A stretch of 64,000 nt of DNA, from the NCBI RefSeq assembly GCF_040459645.1, contig NZ_JARVHQ010000001.1, positions 1,364,001 through 1,428,000 on the forward strand, read 5' to 3'. This document shows positions 1-10,001 of this stretch, in pieces; positions within the stretch are counted from its first letter, which is position 1; every line of letters begins with the position of its first letter. The notes below the pieces were generated by a model that was not told the origin of the DNA, did not search any database, and worked only from the letters and a program-made list of their open reading frames with translations. Position numbers and translations under genes: made by a program. The stretch comes from Bacillus cereus group sp. RP43 (GTDB lineage: Bacteria; Bacillota; Bacilli; Bacillales; Bacillaceae_G).

Positions 1-1094
1 ATACGTTGTTCGGTTTGGCTATCAAAGAAATGTGCTTTATTCATATCAAAAGCAAGTTTAATTTGGTCACCAGGTGAAAAAGTATGTCTTGCATCAACAC
101 GTGCTGCAAAATCTTGATTTCCAAGTTTCATATATAAAATGGATTCAGCCCCTAACAACTCTGCAACTTCAATTTTTGTTGTGAAAGTAGTAGCTTGTGA
201 AGCTTCTAAAAATAATAGTTCATCATGAATATCTTCTGGACGAATACCTAAAACAATTTCTTTATTTACATAGCCTTGTTCGCGTAATAACTTCATTTTT
301 CCTTCAGATACTTTAATCTTTAGTGAACTGTCTATAACGAAATCGGTTTCAGTTAATTTTCCACGGAAGAAATTCATTGCGGGTGAACCGATAAAACCAC
401 CAACGAAAATATTTTCAGGTGTTTCATATACTTCTTTTGGAGTTCCAATTTGTTGGATTTTGCCGTCTTTCATAACAACAAGACGTGAAGCCATTGTCAT
501 TGCCTCAGTTTGATCATGTGTTACATAAATTGTCGTTGTGCCAAGGCGGTGATGTAATTTAGAAATTTCTGATCGCATTGCAACACGTAGTTTAGCGTCT
601 AAGTTTGATAATGGTTCATCCATTAAGAAGACTTTTGCGTCTCGAACAATTGCTCTACCTAATGCAACACGTTGACGTTGTCCACCTGATAAAGCTTTCG
701 GTTTTCTATCTAAGTATTGTTCAAGTCCTAAAATTTGAGCTGCATGTTTAACTCGACGGTCGATTTCATCTTTCGGTATTTTTCGAAGTTTTAATCCAAA
801 TGCCATATTATCATACACACTCATATGTGGATAAAGAGCGTAGTTTTGGAAGACCATTGCGATATCTCGATCTTTTGGAGGAACATCGTTCATTAGCTTA
901 CCATCAATTGAAAATTCTCCTTTTGAAATATCTTCAAGTCCAGCTACCATTCGTAGTGTTGTAGATTTTCCACAGCCAGAAGGACCAACGAATACGATAA
1001 ATTCTTTATCTTGAATGTGTAAGTTAAAATCTGTTACGGCTGTTACGTTATTATCATATATTTTATAAATATTTTCTAATTTAAGTTCTGCCAT
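1..1094 (-). CDS. msmX: MsmX/UgpC-type sugar ABC transporter ATPase (3' end cut by window)
   Basis: Cytoplasmic ATPase that powers carbohydrate ABC importers; in Bacillus one MsmX serves several sugar permeases. The translation starts MAELKLENIYKIY and shows Walker A GPSGCGKST, the Q-loop, the signature LSGGQRQR, Walker B VFLMDEP with D-loop SNLD, the switch histidine in YVTHDQTEAM, then a C-terminal regulatory OB-like domain. 364 codons are visible; the family is about 366 residues, so only the last one or two are missing. A GGGGG ribosome site precedes the ATG. It is divergent from malL and shares an operator-rich spacer. It is the natural ATPase partner of MalF/MalG, since no other ATPase gene lies in the cluster. 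Confidence 0.93.
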   Translation of the reverse strand, partial: MAELKLENIYKIYDNNVTAVTDFNLHIQDKEFIVFVGPSGCGKSTTLRMVAGLEDISKGEFSIDGKLMNDVPPKDRDIAMVFQNYALYPHMSVYDNMAFGLKLRKIPKDEIDRRVKHAAQILGLEQYLDRKPKALSGGQRQRVALGRAIVRDAKVFLMDEPLSNLDAKLRVAMRSEISKLHHRLGTTTIYVTHDQTEAMTMASRLVVMKDGKIQQIGTPKEVYETPENIFVGGFIGSPAMNFFRGKLTETDFVIDSSLKIKVSEGKMKLLREQGYVNKEIVLGIRPEDIHDELLFLEASQATTFTTKIEVAELLGAESILYMKLGNQDFAARVDARHTFSPGDQIKLAFDMNKAHFFDSQTEQR

Positions 1095-1116
1095 GATATT
1101 TCCCCCTAGAAAGTTT

Positions 1117-1132
1117 ATGCAAACGTTTTCTT
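1117..1132. promoter_or_regulatory. MalR/CcpA-type operator
   Basis: ATGCAAACGTTTTCTT closely fits the LacI/CcpA operator (cre) pattern and shares the core GCAAACGTTTTC with sites at 5079-5090 and 5133-5144. It lies 23 bp upstream of the msmX start. Confidence 0.65.
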
Positions 1133-1186
1133 TGAATTTATTATAAACGAATAGATTCAAAAAAGAAATAAAAACACTATAAAAAA

Positions 1187-1202
1187 ATAAAACGTTTTCA
1201 TT
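1187..1202. promoter_or_regulatory. MalR/CcpA-type operator
   Basis: A second AAAACGTTTTCATT site in the msmX-malL spacer; AAAACGTTTT is a perfect palindrome, typical of LacI-family operators. Which regulator binds (local LacI-type or CcpA) cannot be told from sequence. Confidence 0.55.
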
Positions 1203-1259
1203 ATCCCTATGAATATATAATAAGTTCCACATGTTTTATTAGAAAAAGAAAATAAATAT

Positions 1260-1273
1260 TGTAAGCGCTATTT
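1260..1273 (+). promoter_or_regulatory. cre-like site in malL promoter region
   Basis: TGTAAGCGCTATTT matches 12 of 14 positions of the B. subtilis cre consensus. A possible -10 (TAGAAT, 1284-1289) lies just downstream. Catabolite repression of malL is inferred. Confidence 0.45.
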
Positions 1274-1307
1274 TAAATTTTGATAGAATCTGTTATCATT
1301 CAGTAAT

Positions 1308-1321
1308 GAAAACGTTTGCGC
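1308..1321. promoter_or_regulatory. MalR/CcpA-type operator upstream of malL
   Basis: GAAAACGTTTGCGC is the reverse complement of the malE site at 5077-5090 (GCGCAAACGTTTTC). It sits about 50 bp before the malL start, where a bound repressor would block transcription. Confidence 0.65.
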
Positions 1322-1369
1322 CTTAAAAAGAAAAACGAATCAATAGTATAGATGAAATGGGGTAGCATA

Positions 1370-3046
1370 ATGGGAAAACAATGGTGGAAAGAAAGTGTAG
1401 TATATCAAATTTATCCTCGTAGTTTTATGGATAGTAACGGTGATGGTATAGGGGATCTTCGTGGTATTCTTACGAAGCTAGATTACTTAAAAGAATTAGG
1501 TATTGATGTAATTTGGTTATCACCAGTCTATGAATCTCCAAACGATGATAATGGTTACGATATAAGTGATTATTGTAAAATTATGAACGAGTTCGGAACA
1601 ATGGAAGATTGGGATGAACTATTACATGAAATGCATAAACGTAATATGAAACTTATGATGGACTTAGTTGTTAATCACACTTCAGATGAACATAATTGGT
1701 TTATTGAATCATGTAAATCAAAAGATAATAAATATAGAGACTATTATATATGGCGCCCTGGAAAAGAAGGGAAAGAGCCGAATAACTGGGGAGCAGCATT
1801 TAGTGGATCTGCATGGCAATATGATGAAATGACAGATGAATATTATTTACATCTGTTCTCTAAAAAACAGCCAGATTTAAACTGGGATAATGAAAAGGTA
1901 AGACAAGATGTTTATGACATGATGAAGTTTTGGTTAGAAAAAGGAATTGATGGGTTCCGTATGGATGTTATTAATTTTATTTCTAAAGAAGATGGCTTAC
2001 CAGCTGTTGAAACGGATGAAGAAGGATATGTTTCAGGGCATAAACATTTTATGAACGGTCCGAACATTCATAAGTATTTGCATGAAATGAACGAAGACGT
2101 ATTGTCTCAGTATGACATTATGACGGTTGGGGAAATGCCTGGTGTAACGACAGAAGAGGCTAAATTGTATACAGGGGAAGCTAGAAAAGAACTGCAAATG
2201 GTATTCCAATTTGAACATATGGATTTAGATTCCGGAGAAGGTGGGAAATGGGATGTAAAACCATGCTCACTCCTTACTTTGAAACAAAATTTAACAAAGT
2301 GGCAAAAAGCATTAGAACAAACAGGATGGAATAGCCTTTATTGGAATAACCATGACCAGCCTCGCGTTGTATCTCGTTTTGGTAATGATGGGGTTTATCA
2401 TACTGAATCAGCAAAAATGTTAGCGACAGTACTTCATATGATGAAAGGGACACCATATATTTATCAAGGAGAAGAAATCGGAATGACAAATGTTCGATTT
2501 GAATCAATTGATGAATATCGAGATATTGAAACACTAAATATGTATAAAGAAAAAGTTATAGAGCGCGGCGAAGATATTGATAAAGTGATGCAGTCTATAT
2601 ATATAAAGGGCCGAGATAATGCTAGAACTCCGATGCAGTGGGATGATAGAGAACATGCTGGATTCACAACGGGTGAGCCTTGGATTACGGTAAATCCTAA
2701 CTACAAAGAGATTAACGTGAAACAAGCGATTCAAGATGAAGAATCAATTTTTTATTACTATAAAAAATTGATTGAATTACGTAAAAAAAATGAAATAGTT
2801 GTGTATGGAACATATGATTTAATATTAGAAAATAACCCTTCTATTTTTGCTTATGTAAGAACATATGGAGAAGAAAAGCTGCTGGTGATTGCAAACTTCA
2901 CTGCGGATGAATGTGTATTTGAATTGCCAGAGGATATTGTTTATAGTGAAGCAGAGTTATTAATACACAATTATGATGTAGAAAATGTATTGATAGAAAA
3001 CATTACATTACGACCATATGAAGCAATGGTATTTAAATTGAAATAA
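1370..3046 (+). CDS. malL: Oligo-1,6-glucosidase (GH13)
   Basis: Cytoplasmic enzyme that cleaves alpha-1,6 (and some alpha-1,4) bonds of isomaltose, panose and short maltodextrins to glucose. The 558-residue product has the length of the crystallised B. cereus oligo-1,6-glucosidase and, from memory, nearly its sequence. The GH13 catalytic residues fall at D199 (GFRMDV), E255 (VGEMPG) and D329 (NNHDQP). An upstream in-frame ATG at 1352 exists, but MGKQWWKE at 1370 matches the known N terminus and has a GGGG ribosome site. The gene is divergent from msmX, has operators in front, and ends at a strong terminator shared with the convergent neopullulanase. Confidence 0.95.
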   Translation: MGKQWWKESVVYQIYPRSFMDSNGDGIGDLRGILTKLDYLKELGIDVIWLSPVYESPNDDNGYDISDYCKIMNEFGTMEDWDELLHEMHKRNMKLMMDLVVNHTSDEHNWFIESCKSKDNKYRDYYIWRPGKEGKEPNNWGAAFSGSAWQYDEMTDEYYLHLFSKKQPDLNWDNEKVRQDVYDMMKFWLEKGIDGFRMDVINFISKEDGLPAVETDEEGYVSGHKHFMNGPNIHKYLHEMNEDVLSQYDIMTVGEMPGVTTEEAKLYTGEARKELQMVFQFEHMDLDSGEGGKWDVKPCSLLTLKQNLTKWQKALEQTGWNSLYWNNHDQPRVVSRFGNDGVYHTESAKMLATVLHMMKGTPYIYQGEEIGMTNVRFESIDEYRDIETLNMYKEKVIERGEDIDKVMQSIYIKGRDNARTPMQWDDREHAGFTTGEPWITVNPNYKEINVKQAIQDEESIFYYYKKLIELRKKNEIVVYGTYDLILENNPSIFAYVRTYGEEKLLVIANFTADECVFELPEDIVYSEAELLIHNYDVENVLIENITLRPYEAMVFKLK

Positions 3047-3047
3047 G

Positions 3048-3082
3048 AAAAGCCTTATGCTACCCTGGCATAAGGCTTTTAC
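3048..3082. terminator. Bidirectional terminator, malL / neopullulanase
   Basis: Thirteen-base arms AAAAGCCTTATGC and GCATAAGGCTTTT (3048-3060, 3068-3080), with A and T tracts on the two sides, serve both converging genes. Confidence 0.9.
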
Positions 3083-3084
3083 TA

Positions 3085-4860
<1,776 letters not shown>

Positions 4861-4910
4861 TTAATATCTCTATACATATAGTTCCCTTAAACGAAATAAT
4901 AAAGATTATG

Positions 4911-4926
4911 TTGCAAACGATTGCCT
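4911..4926. promoter_or_regulatory. LacI-type operator upstream of neopullulanase gene
   Basis: TTGCAAACGATTGCCT contains GCAAACGATTGC, a near-palindrome of the same family as the other mal operators. It is 66 bp upstream of the minus-strand start. Confidence 0.5.
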
Positions 4927-5035
4927 TCCACATAACTTTAATATTGCTTATAAGAGTAGTATTCATTTTATATAAAGTCAATGAATAAAAAGTCAATGAA
5001 TAAAGAGTATGATAAGATTGTTTTGAAAATTAATA

Positions 5036-5064
5036 TTTGCAAAATGAATAAAAGGATGTATAAT
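5036..5064 (+). promoter_or_regulatory. malEFG sigma-A promoter
   Basis: -35 TTTGCA (5036-5041), 17-bp spacer, -10 TATAAT (5059-5064). Start of transcription would be near 5071, so the operator at 5077-5092 sits immediately downstream, as expected for a repressor roadblock. Confidence 0.65.
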
Positions 5065-5076
5065 GATAGACAAATA

Positions 5077-5092
5077 GCGCAAACGTTTTCAT
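5077..5092. promoter_or_regulatory. MalR/CcpA-type operator O1 of malEFG
   Basis: GCGCAAACGTTTTCAT, the same core as the sites beside msmX and malL, placed just after the -10 box. Confidence 0.7.
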
Positions 5093-5130
5093 AGATTTAG
5101 ATATTGTTTGCGCTTCTATTAAACTATTAA

Positions 5131-5146
5131 ATGCAAACGTTTTCAA
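5131..5146. promoter_or_regulatory. MalR/CcpA-type operator O2 of malEFG
   Basis: ATGCAAACGTTTTCAA lies 54 bp after O1 in the malE leader. Its ATG opens an in-frame upstream extension of malE that lacks a ribosome site, so it is read here as an operator and not a start. Confidence 0.65.
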
Positions 5147-5184
5147 TTGAAGAGGTACATAGACAATTTAGGGAGGTTTTTGGG

Positions 5185-6444
5185 ATGAAGAAAGCATTAT
5201 CACTATTAACGATTTCAGCATTGTCAATCGGCATGTTATCTGCATGTGGACCGAAAGATTCAGGGAAAAAAGAGGAAAGTAAAGCGAAGAAAGACTATGA
5301 TCTTCTCGTTTGGGAAGATGATAAAAAAGGTGTTGGTTTAGAACCAGCAGTGAAAAGCTTTGAGGAAAAATATAAAGTAAAAGTAAAAGTTGTTGAAATG
5401 CAAATGACAGATCAAGTGAAAAAGTTACGTCTTGATGGACCAGCGGGGACGGGACCAGATGTTGTAACATTGCCACACGATCAAATCGGAAATGCAGTAA
5501 CAGAAGGCTTACTTTCTGAAGTAAAAGCAGATGATGCTGTGAAGAGTAAATTCACTGACTTATCAATAGAAGCACAGACATACAACGGGAAATTATATGG
5601 TTTACCAAAAGCAATTGAAACACCAGTTTTTATTTACAATAAAAAATTAATGCAAAAAGCACCAGAAACGATGGACGAGCTGTTTAACTTCTCAAAAGAC
5701 TTTACGAAGGATGGCAAGTACGGATTTTTAACATTAGGAGATAACTTCTACTTTGCTAACGCGTTTATGGCAGGTATGGGCGGATATGTATTTGGTGAGA
5801 AAGACGGAAAGCCAAATGCGAGTGATGTTGGATTAAATAATAGCGGAGCAGTACAAGGTGCTGAATACCTTCAAAAATGGTACAAAGAAAAGTTATTCCC
5901 GAAAGGTATTATCGGTGAATCTGGTGGCCCTGCTGCTGATGGATTATTTAATGAAGGAAAAGCAGCATCTATTATGAACGGACCGTGGGCGTTCCAAGCG
6001 ATGGAAAAGAACGGAATTGATTATGGTGTTGCTCCAATGCCGAAATTACCAAATGGTCAACCGATGAAAACATTTGTTGGGGTAAAAGGATGGCATGTAA
6101 CAAGCTTCTCTAAACAAAATGATTTAGCTACAAAGTTCACTGAGTGGGTAACAAATGAAGAAAATGCAAAAATTCGATTTGAGAAGACAAAAGAAATTCC
6201 TCCAGTAAAATCAGTAATGGAAGATCCAATTATTAAAGATAATGAAGCTGCAAAAGCAGTTGCAACTCAATCAGAAAATGGAATTCCAATGCCGAATATT
6301 CCAGAAATGCAAGAAGTATGGAAACCAGCTGGAGACGCTCTTCAGTTAGTTGTTACAGATAAAGAGGCACCAAAATCTGCGCTTGATAGTGCAGTGAAAC
6401 AAATTAAAGGAAATATTGAGGCAAACCACAGTAATAAAAAATAA
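5185..6444 (+). CDS. malE: Maltose/maltodextrin-binding lipoprotein
   Basis: Extracytoplasmic solute-binding component of the maltodextrin importer, anchored in the outer leaflet. The start at 5185 gives a classical lipoprotein signal (MKKALSLLTISALSIGM) ending in lipobox LSAC; GGGAGG precedes it. An in-frame ATG at 5131 would bury the signal peptide and coincides with an operator, so it is rejected. The mature part has the type 1 extracellular binding protein fold: FEEKYKVKVKV early, GPDVV, and NGPWAFQAM, where MalE proteins contact sugar. 419 residues is normal. It is first in the malE-malF-malG operon and separated from malF by a hairpin. MalE is named by family and context; linear versus cyclic dextrin preference is unknown. 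Confidence 0.92.
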   Translation: MKKALSLLTISALSIGMLSACGPKDSGKKEESKAKKDYDLLVWEDDKKGVGLEPAVKSFEEKYKVKVKVVEMQMTDQVKKLRLDGPAGTGPDVVTLPHDQIGNAVTEGLLSEVKADDAVKSKFTDLSIEAQTYNGKLYGLPKAIETPVFIYNKKLMQKAPETMDELFNFSKDFTKDGKYGFLTLGDNFYFANAFMAGMGGYVFGEKDGKPNASDVGLNNSGAVQGAEYLQKWYKEKLFPKGIIGESGGPAADGLFNEGKAASIMNGPWAFQAMEKNGIDYGVAPMPKLPNGQPMKTFVGVKGWHVTSFSKQNDLATKFTEWVTNEENAKIRFEKTKEIPPVKSVMEDPIIKDNEAAKAVATQSENGIPMPNIPEMQEVWKPAGDALQLVVTDKEAPKSALDSAVKQIKGNIEANHSNKK

Positions 6445-6451
6445 GGTGAAG

Positions 6452-6482
6452 TTCGTGCCTCTAATATGAGAGGCACGAATTC
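6452..6482 (+). terminator. Intercistronic hairpin malE-malF
   Basis: Perfect 11-bp arms TTCGTGCCTCT and AGAGGCACGAA (6452-6462, 6469-6479) with a 6-base loop, 8 nt after the malE stop. The downstream tract is only weakly T-rich, so partial termination or 3'-end protection of malE mRNA is likely. Confidence 0.7.
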
Positions 6483-6520
6483 TCTCCCTTCCAAGTAGGA
6501 AGAAAAAAGGGGGAAGGAAC

Positions 6521-7822
6521 ATGCAAACATCTATGGAACCAATGAAAGATATGAACGGTTCGAAACATAGGAAAATGGCGACCATGTTATCTATTATTCC
6601 AGGCATGGGCCAAATATATAATAAACAATTTGTAAAAGGTCTTATTTTTCTAGTATTAACAGGTTCATTTATTGTAGCATTTGCTGATTTGTTAAATATG
6701 GGATTATGGGGAATTGTAACGCTCGGTACAGAAGTTCCACGTGACCATTCTGTCTTTCTATTAGTAGAAGGAATTTTGGCACTTATCGTCATAGCGTTCG
6801 GTTTGGGGATATATGGAATTAACTTATATGATGCATACCAAAATGGGAAGAAACGTGATATAGGAACACCATTAAACTCAGTAAAAGAGCAATACCGTAA
6901 CTTATTAGATCAAGGTTTTCCATATTTAATGGTTTCACCAGGATTTCTATTACTTATCTTTGTAGTTGTATTTCCAATCATTTTTGTAATTTTAATTGGA
7001 TTTACGAACTATGACTTATATCACTCTCCTCCAGCTAAATTAGTAGATTGGGTGGGCTTTAAAAACTTTATTGATATTTTCACATTACCAATGTGGAGAG
7101 AGACATTTTTAAGTGTATTTTCTTGGACTGTCATTTGGACATTTGTTGCAACAACATTACAAGTTGCACTTGGTATTTTCTTAGCAATTATCGTAAATCA
7201 GCCTGGTATTAAAGGTAAGGCAATTATTCGAACAATCTTCATTTTACCGTGGGCTGTTCCCGCGTTCGTATCTATTCTTGTCTTCTCGGGTATGTTTAAT
7301 GAAACATTTGGAGCAATTAATAATCAAGTATTAGCTTTATTCGGGATTGAAAAGATTGCTTGGATGACAGATCCGTTTTGGGCGAAGATTGCTTTAATTA
7401 TGATCCAAACGTGGCTCGGTTTCCCATTCGTCTTTGCAATGACAACAGGTATATTGCAATCGATTCCAGGAGAATTATACGAAGCGGCTACAGTAGATGG
7501 AGCAACTGCTTGGCAACAGTTCCGCAAAATTACATTGCCACTTGTTTTATACGCAACAGCACCAATTTTAATTACACAATATACGTTTAACTTTAATAAC
7601 TTTAGTATCATTTATCTATTTAACGGCGGAGGTCCTGCTGTAGCGGGGCAAGATGCAGGTGGAACGGATATTTTAATTTCATGGATTTATAAGTTAACGA
7701 TGACTTCAGCGCAGTACGGAAAAGCAGCAGCTCTTACAATGATTTTATCGTTAATCGTTATTACAGTTGCGTTATGGCAATTTAAGAGAACAAAATCATT
7801 CCAAGAAGAGGATATGATGTAA
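6521..7822 (+). CDS. malF: Maltodextrin ABC transporter permease MalF
   Basis: Integral membrane subunit that forms the translocation path with MalG. The 433-residue protein has two N-terminal helices (about 25-90), a charged loop, then the six-helix permease core. The cytoplasmic EAA loop that docks on the ATPase is visible as YEAATVDGATAWQQFRKITLP. A GGGGGAAGGAA ribosome site precedes the ATG. It follows malE and directly abuts malG with no gap. The extra N-terminal helices and loop are normal for Gram-positive MalF. Confidence 0.92.
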   Translation: MQTSMEPMKDMNGSKHRKMATMLSIIPGMGQIYNKQFVKGLIFLVLTGSFIVAFADLLNMGLWGIVTLGTEVPRDHSVFLLVEGILALIVIAFGLGIYGINLYDAYQNGKKRDIGTPLNSVKEQYRNLLDQGFPYLMVSPGFLLLIFVVVFPIIFVILIGFTNYDLYHSPPAKLVDWVGFKNFIDIFTLPMWRETFLSVFSWTVIWTFVATTLQVALGIFLAIIVNQPGIKGKAIIRTIFILPWAVPAFVSILVFSGMFNETFGAINNQVLALFGIEKIAWMTDPFWAKIALIMIQTWLGFPFVFAMTTGILQSIPGELYEAATVDGATAWQQFRKITLPLVLYATAPILITQYTFNFNNFSIIYLFNGGGPAVAGQDAGGTDILISWIYKLTMTSAQYGKAAALTMILSLIVITVALWQFKRTKSFQEEDMM

Positions 7823-8665
7823 ATGAATATTAAACGACAAAAGATGTTACGTCTTTCATTAAGTTATTTGGTTATCTTCATAATGTGTGCGATTATTTTC
7901 TATCCATTACTATGGATTATTGGTTCATCGTTTAATCCAGGAGATAGTTTGTCTGGTTCTAGCATTATTCCGAAAAATGCTACGTTAGATCATTATCGTA
8001 AGCTACTTGATCTTGATTCAAGTAAGTACTTACTTTGGTATAAAAATACGTTAAAAGTTAGTGTTATGACGATGATTTTTTCGGTGTTAGCAATTAGCTT
8101 TACTGCTTATGCATTTTCGAGATATCGTTTTGTCGGAAGAAAAAATGGTTTATTAACATTTTTAATTCTACAAATGATTCCGAACTTTGCGGCGTTAATC
8201 GCACTATACGTATTAGCGCAGTTAACAGGATTAATTGATACACATCTTGCATTAATTTTAATTTATGTGGGTGGAGCAATTCCGATGAATACTTGGCTTA
8301 TGAAAGGGTATTTTGATACGATTCCGAAAGAGTTGGATGAGTCAGCCCGCATGGATGGAGCAGGACACTTCCGTATTTTTTGGCAAATCATTATGCCGCT
8401 TGCAAAGCCAATCGTAGCGGTTGTAGCATTATTCACTTTCATCGGTCCATTTACAGATTTCATTTTAGCAAGTATTATTTTACGCACGCCGGAAAATTAC
8501 ACTTTAGCAGTTGGATTATATGAAATGGTAGCGAAAAAATTTGGTAATGAATTTACGACGTTTGCAGCGGGTTCAGTATTAATTGCAATACCAATTTCAA
8601 TTTTATTCCTATCATTACAAAAATACTTCATTTCTGGTTTAACAGCTGGAGGTACGAAAGGGTGA
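7823..8665 (+). CDS. malG: Maltodextrin ABC transporter permease MalG
   Basis: Second permease subunit, 280 residues with about six helices. The EAA loop reads ELDESARMDGAGHFRIFWQI followed by IMPL. Its ATG directly follows the malF stop and the ribosome site (GAAGAGG) lies inside malF, so translation is probably coupled. MalF, MalG, MalE and MsmX make a complete importer. Hairpins follow the stop. Confidence 0.92.
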   Translation: MNIKRQKMLRLSLSYLVIFIMCAIIFYPLLWIIGSSFNPGDSLSGSSIIPKNATLDHYRKLLDLDSSKYLLWYKNTLKVSVMTMIFSVLAISFTAYAFSRYRFVGRKNGLLTFLILQMIPNFAALIALYVLAQLTGLIDTHLALILIYVGGAIPMNTWLMKGYFDTIPKELDESARMDGAGHFRIFWQIIMPLAKPIVAVVALFTFIGPFTDFILASIILRTPENYTLAVGLYEMVAKKFGNEFTTFAAGSVLIAIPISILFLSLQKYFISGLTAGGTKG

Positions 8666-8740
8666 AAATGGGACATTACGTCCCATTTCTCTTTTCATCT
8701 CTCTATAAAAGCCTTTGTAGGGAGATGAAAAGAGATTTGA
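8666..8740 (+). terminator. Tandem hairpins after malG
   Basis: Hairpin one: AAATGGGA / TCCCATTT (8666-8673, 8681-8688). Hairpin two: perfect 14-bp arms TCTCTTTTCATCTC / GAGATGAAAAGAGA (8688-8701, 8722-8735). Neither is followed by a long T-tract; they probably end or stabilise the malEFG transcript. Confidence 0.65.
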
Positions 8741-8948
8741 CATTAAATGTGAAAAAATGTGAAATAAATAGTATATTATAGTATAGGAAAAAAGAGCTAT
8801 ATCCCTTACAATACATGGAGAGGGAGAATAAGATGATTTTTGCAAGATAGAATAAAGTGATGAAAGTTTACGACTTCTCCTATTACTTGCACCGATTGCA
8901 AGATAACAATATATGAAATATGGCAGAGAAGTGAGAGGGGGGATTTTT

Positions 8949-9980
8949 ATGACAGTTACAATTAAAGATGTGGCGAAGAAGGCAAATGTTGCACCATCGA
9001 CAGTTTCCCGTGTAATTGCTGATAATCCAAGTATAAGTGAAAAGACAAAGCGTCGTGTTCGAAAAGTGATGAGTGAACTAGGCTATCACCCAAATTTAAA
9101 TGCAAGAAACCTTGCAAATCAAACAACGAAAACACTTGGGCTCGTTATGCCGAGCTCAGCAAGTAAAGCTTTTCAAAACCCATTCTTTCCAGAAGTTATA
9201 AGAGGAATTAGCTCATTTGCACATATGGAAGGGTATGCACTCTATATGTCGACAGGTGAAACGGAAGAAGAAATTTTTAATGGTGTTGTAAAGATGGTAC
9301 AAGGGCGTCAAATTGGTGGAATTATTCTTTTATATTCAAGAGAAAATGACCGGATTATTCAGTATTTGCATAATCAAAATTTCCCGTTTGTATTAATTGG
9401 AAAACCATATGATCGAAAAGATGAAATTACATATGTAGATAATGACAATTATACAGCAGCAAGAGAAGTAGCGGAATATTTGATTTCATTAGGCCATAAA
9501 CAAATCGCATTCATCGGCGGTGGATCAGATTTACTTGTAACGAGAGATCGTTTGGCGGGAATGAGTGATGCTTTGAAACTAGCAGATATTATATTACCGA
9601 AAGAGTATATTTTACACTTTGATTTTTCAAGAGAGAGTGGTCAACAGGCTGTTGAGGAATTAATGGGACTAAAGCAACCACCGACGGCAATTATGGCAAC
9701 GGATGATTTAATTGGACTTGGCGTGTTAAGTGCGCTTTCTAAAAAAGGATTTGTTGTACCGAAAGATGTTTCGATTGTAAGCTTTAACAATGCTTTATTA
9801 TCAGAAATTGCTAGTCCACCACTTTCGACAGTTGATGTGAATATTTATCAATTAGGGTATGAAGCGGCAAAAGCTTTAGTTGATAAGGTAGAGCATTCTG
9901 AGTCTACTTCAAAATGCATTATTATTCCGCATAAATTATTGAAGCGTCAAACTTGTGATCAGTATGCAACAAAAAGCTAA
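8949..9980 (+). CDS. malR: LacI/GalR-family regulator of maltose genes
   Basis: DNA-binding repressor expected to act on the GCAAACG operators of this cluster. The N terminus MTVTIKDVAKKANVAPSTVS is the LacI helix-turn-helix, with the hinge helix NPSISEKTKRRVRKVMSELGY. The periplasmic-binding-like effector domain follows (YTAAREVAEYLISLGH, MATDDLIGLGVLSAL). 343 residues is typical. An upstream in-frame ATG at 8913 lacks the well-placed GAGAGGGGGG site that serves 8949. It lies downstream of malG in the same direction but beyond hairpins and about 280 bp, so it may have its own promoter. MalR is inferred from position; another sugar effector is possible. Confidence 0.85.
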   Translation: MTVTIKDVAKKANVAPSTVSRVIADNPSISEKTKRRVRKVMSELGYHPNLNARNLANQTTKTLGLVMPSSASKAFQNPFFPEVIRGISSFAHMEGYALYMSTGETEEEIFNGVVKMVQGRQIGGIILLYSRENDRIIQYLHNQNFPFVLIGKPYDRKDEITYVDNDNYTAAREVAEYLISLGHKQIAFIGGGSDLLVTRDRLAGMSDALKLADIILPKEYILHFDFSRESGQQAVEELMGLKQPPTAIMATDDLIGLGVLSALSKKGFVVPKDVSIVSFNNALLSEIASPPLSTVDVNIYQLGYEAAKALVDKVEHSESTSKCIIIPHKLLKRQTCDQYATKS

Positions 9981-10001
9981 GAGTTTAACTCTTAGCTTTT
10001 T
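9971..10001. terminator. Bidirectional terminator malR / patA
   Basis: Arms AAAAAGCTAAGAG and CTCTTAGCTTTTT (9971-9983, 9989-10001) with tracts on both sides. It overlaps both stop codons. Confidence 0.88.

Noticed and set aside
6346..6792. 148-residue open frame on the - strand across malE-malF
   Set aside because: Covers the 3' end of malE and 5' end of malF; no ribosome site.
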